This document shows, piece by piece, positions 60,528-64,000 of a stretch of 64,000 nucleotides of DNA. Position numbers and translations under genes: made by a program. The stretch covers positions 1,054,001-1,118,000 of the forward strand of contig CAWCNI010000004.1 in NCBI GenBank assembly GCA_963796915.1. Reading direction: 5' to 3'. Under the pieces are notes generated by a model that saw only the letters and a program-made list of their open reading frames with translations, did not search any database and had not been told where the DNA came from. This DNA is from JAENWD01 sp963796915. GTDB taxonomy: Bacteria; Acidobacteriota; Vicinamibacteria; Vicinamibacterales; JAENWD01. Every line of letters starts with the position of its first letter. Position 1 is the stretch's first letter.

Positions 60528-61811
60528 ATGGCAGTCGCGTCCCGTACCAATCGAGAGCGAGCCGCGCTTGTCGGGCTGATCACCGGCTCGACGCGTCGTC
60601 ACGTCGCCGAGCAGTCGCTCGACGAGCTCGCGGAGCTTGCCGACTCGGCAGGCGCCGACGTCGCGCTGCGCCTGTCGCAGGAGCGCCCGCGCCCTGATGC
60701 CGCGACGTTCCTCGGCAGGGGAAAGCTCGACATCCTTGCCGCCGCGTGCGAAGAAGCCGACGTGGACGTCGTGATTTTCGACAACGAGCTGTCGCCGGCG
60801 CAACTCGGGCACATCGAAGAGCGCGTCGGCCGCAAGGTCATCGATCGCACGCAGCTGATTCTCGACATCTTCGCCAGGCGCGCGCGCACGAGGGAAGGGA
60901 AGTGGCAGGTCGAGCTCGCGCAACTCGAGTACCTGCTGCCGCGGCTGGCCGGATCGGGGCTGGCGCTGTCGAGGCTTGGCGGCGGGATCGGCACTCGTGG
61001 CCCTGGCGAGACGAAGCTCGAGACCGACAGGCGCCGTATCCGCGTCAGGATTCACCAGATCAAGAAGGCGATCGACGATGTGCGGCAGCGGCGGGCGCAC
61101 CTGCGGGAGCGGCGTCAGAAGCAGGCCGTGCCGATCATCGCGCTCGTCGGCTACACGAACGCCGGCAAGACGACGCTGTTCAATCTCCTCACACGGGAAG
61201 TCGCCGACGCCGACAACGCGCTGTTCGTCACCCTCGACCCGCTGGTGCGCCGCGTGCGGCTGCCCGATCGCCGCGATCTGCTCGTCTCCGACACTGTCGG
61301 CTTCATCGACAGGCTGCCGCATACGCTGGTCGCCGCATTTCGCGCGACCCTGGAAGAAGTGGCGGCCGCCGATCTCGTGCTGCACGTGATCGACGCGTCG
61401 AGCCCGGAGCGCGATCGGCAGATGGCCGCCGTCGCCAAGGTCCTCGAGGAGATGGGCGCCGCCGCGGTGCCGCACATCGACGTCTACAACAAGAGCGATC
61501 TCATCGGCGTCGAAGAACGCCGCCGCCTTCAGGCGTCCGATCCGTCCGCAGTGGTGTTGTCGGCGCGTACGGCTGACGGGCGTGACGAACTGCTGGAGCG
61601 TGTGGCCGCGAGACTGTCGCTGGACGTTCAGCGCGTGACGCTGGTGTTCGACAAGCAGGACGAGCGCGAGCGCCGCGCAGTCGCCTCGATTTACCGCGAC
61701 GCGCGGGTGCTGTCGCACCTCGAGACCGACGACCGGATTACGCTGGACGCCGAGGTCCCGCGCCGCGTGCTCGAGCGCCTCTCGCTTGCGGGCTCCGGGG
61801 TGGAACCGTGA
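60528..61811 (+). CDS. hflX: GTPase HflX
   Basis: Ribosome-associated GTPase that rescues stalled or heat-damaged 50S subunits. 427 residues: N-terminal domain with FLGRGKLDILAAACEEADVDVVIFDNELSPAQ, the linker GGIGTRGPGETKLETDRR, G1 GYTNAGKTTLFN, G3 DTVGFIDRLPH, G4 NKSD. Its stop overlaps the GTG of the next gene. Confidence 0.96.
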   Translation: MAVASRTNRERAALVGLITGSTRRHVAEQSLDELAELADSAGADVALRLSQERPRPDAATFLGRGKLDILAAACEEADVDVVIFDNELSPAQLGHIEERVGRKVIDRTQLILDIFARRARTREGKWQVELAQLEYLLPRLAGSGLALSRLGGGIGTRGPGETKLETDRRRIRVRIHQIKKAIDDVRQRRAHLRERRQKQAVPIIALVGYTNAGKTTLFNLLTREVADADNALFVTLDPLVRRVRLPDRRDLLVSDTVGFIDRLPHTLVAAFRATLEEVAAADLVLHVIDASSPERDRQMAAVAKVLEEMGAAAVPHIDVYNKSDLIGVEERRRLQASDPSAVVLSARTADGRDELLERVAARLSLDVQRVTLVFDKQDERERRAVASIYRDARVLSHLETDDRITLDAEVPRRVLERLSLAGSGVEP

Positions 61812-63175
61812 GGCAGCGCGCCCTTCCGGCGCTCCTGGTGTCGGTCGCCCTATGGGCGGCAGCGTGCGGTCCCAAGACGCCGCCAGTGGCGCCAGGAGCC
61901 GCGCACTATCCGGAGTTCGTCTCACCGGTCGTGCCAGCCGTGGCCGGCTCGCCGGATGGGGAAGCGCTGTCCCGCGCGTGGCAGGCGTTGCAGGCCGGCG
62001 ATGTCGGGGCTGCCGAACGGCAGTTCGCCGGAGTGCTGAAGCGGCAGCCACGCAACGACGCGGCGCTGACAGGCCTGGGCTACGCGGAACTGGCCAAGCG
62101 CGATCCTGACAAGGCCATCGCCCGCTTCGATCAAGCGGTCGCCGTGAAGCCGGCCTCGGCGTCGGCGCTGGTCGGCCGCGGTCTGGCGTACGCGCAGTCC
62201 GGCAGGGCCGCCGAGGCGATCGCCAGCCTCGAGGCAGCGCACGCCGCGGAGCCCACGCTGGATCTGTCGGCCAGGATCGACGCGCTCCGCTTCCGGGCCG
62301 TCGAGGACGCCGTCGCACGGGCTCGGGCGGCGGCGTCGGCCGGCAAACTCGACGAGGCGCGCAGCGGATACGCCGCTGCGCTGGTCGCCTCACCCGACAG
62401 CGCGCCGCTGCTGAAGGAGCTCGCTGGTGTGGAGCGGCAGGCCGGCGACGTGACGTCGGCGCGGACGCACCTCGAACGCGCCATTGCCGTCGACCCCGCC
62501 GACCGCGCCGCCCGTCTCCAGCTGGCGGACCTGCTCGAAGCCTCCGGCGACCGCAAGGGCGCGCTGCAGGTGCTCCAGGCAGCCGAACGCGCGGAACGCA
62601 GTCCCGACATCGAGGCGCGCATCGCCGCGTTGCAGGAGCGCGCCGACCTCGAGGCACTCCCGGAGCGGTATCGCCGGATTGCCGGGGCGCCGAGCGTGAC
62701 CCGCGCCGATCTCGCGGCGCTCCTCGGCGTCCGTCTCCCGGGCGTCCTGCGGGCCGCTCCGCCACGGCCGGTGCCGCTCGTCACCGACGTTTCCGGCGGG
62801 TGGGCGGCGTCCTGGATCGCCCTCGTGCTCCGGGCGGGCGTGATGGACGCCTTTCCGAACCACACGTTTCAGCCCGACGGCACGGTTCGCCGCGCCGATC
62901 TGGCGGCCGTCGTCGATCGGACGCTGTCGCTGATGGCGGCACTCGATCCGCCGAAAGCCGGCAGCTGGCAGAGAGATCCCGCGTCCTTCACCGACCTTGC
63001 CTCGAGCCACCCGGCCTACGAGGCGGCCAGCCGCGCGGTCGGCGCCAAAGTGCTCGATGCGGGACCGGGAGGCGCCTTCGAGCCGACGCGGCTCGTCACC
63101 GGCGCGGAGGTCTCCGACGCCGTAGGACGGCTTGAAAAGCTGGCGGGCCCGAAGGCTCGCGCCGAGCGGAAGTAG
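61808..63175 (+). CDS. TPR and S-layer-homology lipoprotein
   Basis: 455 residues with a lipobox ending at Cys20 (LWAAAC). Six or so TPR units run from about 50 to 295 (WQALQAGDVGAAERQFAGVLKRQP...). A C-terminal region (about 325-440) with WIALVLRAGVMDAFPNHTFQPDGTVRRADLAAVV and a second weaker copy resembles SLH domains, which bind cell-wall polymers. It links outer-membrane and wall; the role is unknown. GTG start overlapping hflX. Confidence 0.83.
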   Translation: MRQRALPALLVSVALWAAACGPKTPPVAPGAAHYPEFVSPVVPAVAGSPDGEALSRAWQALQAGDVGAAERQFAGVLKRQPRNDAALTGLGYAELAKRDPDKAIARFDQAVAVKPASASALVGRGLAYAQSGRAAEAIASLEAAHAAEPTLDLSARIDALRFRAVEDAVARARAAASAGKLDEARSGYAAALVASPDSAPLLKELAGVERQAGDVTSARTHLERAIAVDPADRAARLQLADLLEASGDRKGALQVLQAAERAERSPDIEARIAALQERADLEALPERYRRIAGAPSVTRADLAALLGVRLPGVLRAAPPRPVPLVTDVSGGWAASWIALVLRAGVMDAFPNHTFQPDGTVRRADLAAVVDRTLSLMAALDPPKAGSWQRDPASFTDLASSHPAYEAASRAVGAKVLDAGPGGAFEPTRLVTGAEVSDAVGRLEKLAGPKARAERK

Positions 63176-63178
63176 ATC

Positions 63179-63739
63179 GTGCGCACGCTGACCATCGCCA
63201 ACCAGGTCACGCTTGTCCGGCTGCTGCTGGTGCCGGCCTTCGTGATCCTCGTGCTCTACGGCGAGCTGGGCTGGGCGCTGACCACGTTCCTCGTTGCCGG
63301 CGTCACCGACGCCCTCGACGGCATCATCGCCCGCTGGGCGCGGCAGAAGACCACGCTCGGGGCGTGGCTCGATCCGATGGCCGACAAGCTCCTGCTGCTC
63401 AGCGCCTTTGTCGTGCTCACGCTGCCGGCCAGCAATCTGGTCGCGCGAATTCCGCTCTGGCTCACCGTCTGCATCATGAGCCGCGACGTCGTGATCGTGC
63501 TGACGGTCGCCATCGTGAACCTGGCGGTCGAGCGCACGACATTCACGCCGACGCTGCTGGGCAAGGCAGCGACGGCGATCTACATCCTCACGTGTCTGGT
63601 ATTCCTGACGGTGAACTATCTCGGGAAGCCGTCGCCGCTGACTGACTGGACGGTCTATCTGGCGCTGGCCGTGACTGTCGTCTCAGCCCTGCACTACATC
63701 GGGCACGCAGCCCGGATCATCAACCACACCGCGCAGTAG
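63179..63739 (+). CDS. pgsA: CDP-diacylglycerol-glycerol-3-phosphate 3-phosphatidyltransferase
   Basis: First step of phosphatidylglycerol synthesis, inner membrane. 186 residues, five to six helices. The CDP-alcohol phosphotransferase signature DALDGIIARWARQKTTLGAWLDPMADK (DxxDGxxAR...GxxxDxxxD) is intact. GTG start 3 bp after the TPR/SLH gene. Confidence 0.94.
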   Translation: MRTLTIANQVTLVRLLLVPAFVILVLYGELGWALTTFLVAGVTDALDGIIARWARQKTTLGAWLDPMADKLLLLSAFVVLTLPASNLVARIPLWLTVCIMSRDVVIVLTVAIVNLAVERTTFTPTLLGKAATAIYILTCLVFLTVNYLGKPSPLTDWTVYLALAVTVVSALHYIGHAARIINHTAQ

Positions 63740-63745
63740 CGCGAT

Positions 63746-63770
63746 CGCGCGGGGGCGATTCCCCCGCGCG
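63746..63770. terminator. Bidirectional hairpin between pgsA and the epimerase gene
   Basis: A perfect 10-bp stem CGCGCGGGGG / CCCCCGCGCG with loop CGATT lies between two convergent genes. No T-run on either side. Confidence 0.6.
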
Positions 63771-63781
63771 CCTGCGGTCTG

Positions 63782-64000
63782 TCAGATCTTGGTCCTGAAG
63801 TACGCGATGGTGGTGGCGAGGCCGTCCTCGACTGCGACGCGGGGCTCCCAGCCAAGCAGCGTGCGCGCACGCGTGATGTCCGGCTGGCGAACCTTCGGGT
63901 CGTCCACGGGCAGGGGACGGTGCACGATCTTGCTGGTGGCGCCGGTCTGCTTGATGATCAACTGCGCGAGCTCCGCCAAAGTCATCTCGCGCGGGTTGCC
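63782..64000 (-). CDS. NAD-dependent sugar epimerase/dehydratase (UDP-glucuronate decarboxylase type), 5' truncated by window edge
   Basis: Only the last 72 codons are in the window. GNPREMTLAELAQLIIKQTG, the RPLPVDDPKVRQPDITRARTLLGWEPRV motif and EDGLATTIAYFRTKI are the C-terminus of the extended SDR family, closest to UDP-xylose synthase/UDP-glucuronate decarboxylase. The Rossmann and catalytic YxxxK parts lie beyond base 64000. Confidence 0.88.
   Translation of the reverse strand, partial: GNPREMTLAELAQLIIKQTGATSKIVHRPLPVDDPKVRQPDITRARTLLGWEPRVAVEDGLATTIAYFRTKI

Noticed and set aside
60387..62765. 792-codon minus-strand open frame opposite hflX and the TPR/SLH gene
   Set aside because: Shadow frame of two real genes; composition is Arg/Pro-rich and no family is recognisable.

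Overview
This GC-rich bacterial window reads as ordinary chromosome from an Acidobacteriota member, probably near class Vicinamibacteria. The main support is a secreted protein of the 'VWFA-related Acidobacterial domain' type (43628-44908), the pilMNOPQ layout with extra lipoproteins, the Kdo/LPS genes of a diderm, and several small proteins of a kind I associate with this group. I see no prophage, insertion sequence, CRISPR array, integron or rRNA operon. One tRNA gene (Ala, anticodon CGC) is present.

Layout. 1-5.8 kb: the 3' part of murA, then on the minus strand a TPR-secretin lipoprotein, a frameshifted lolA, a DUF2723 membrane protein and a small CxxC protein. 6-8.8 kb: tRNA-Ala, pfkA, thrC. 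8.9-12.7 kb (minus): the translation operon rplM-rpsI-rpsB-tsf-pyrH-frr behind a clear sigma70-type promoter. 13.1-20 kb: pilM-N-O-P-Q plus two lipoproteins, one with PKD repeats. 20-24.4 kb: TPR protein, Xaa-Pro peptidase, accB, accC, thiE. 24.5-28.6 kb: amino-acid permease, TrkA_N-type K+ channel (frameshifted), folD, coaE. 28.7-34.8 kb (minus): a Kdo operon kdsB-pyrG-kdsA-kdsD-kdsC-lapB. 34.9-41.3 kb: PilP/GspC-like lipoprotein, serA, icd (two frameshifts), mdh, arginase, exported O-methyltransferase-like protein. 41.4-49.8 kb: an uncharacterised pair (nuclease-like protein with a histone-H1-like tail, and an YWFRTPP protein), VWFA protein, orphan DNA methyltransferase, small Cys/His protein, M20 peptidase, D,D-peptidase, fdhE. 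49.9-53.6 kb: trxA-trxB, mnmA (frameshifted), iscS-like desulfurase. 53.7-57.2 kb: bactofilin, methyltransferase-like protein, SAM hydrolase-like protein, acyl-CoA dehydrogenase. 57.2-64 kb: glpX, MFS exporter, small basic protein, tsaC (frameshifted), hflX, TPR/SLH lipoprotein, pgsA, and the 3' end of an NAD-dependent sugar epimerase.

The most unusual signal lies between genes. Seven intergenic gaps hold degenerate short tandem arrays (unit mostly 7 nt, once 8, once 10). Six of the seven touch or nearly touch a stop codon; the seventh runs straight into a start codon. Four are made of two inverted arms that could fold as long imperfect hairpins. Unit sequences differ, but loci at 28.6, 57.2 and 59.5 kb share one heptamer (TTCATTC/GAATGAA) and loci at 8.8 and 32.3 kb share another (CGGGCTA/CGGACTA). 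They resemble cyanobacterial STRR heptanucleotide repeats in style. In one case the array encodes the C-terminus and stop of coaE; in another it replaces the ribosome binding site of glpX.

A second theme is six apparent one-base insertions in five housekeeping genes (lolA, K+ channel, icd twice, mnmA, tsaC), which suggests sequence error more than decay. A third is leaderless expression: four genes have a -10-like hexamer only 5-7 nt before the start codon.
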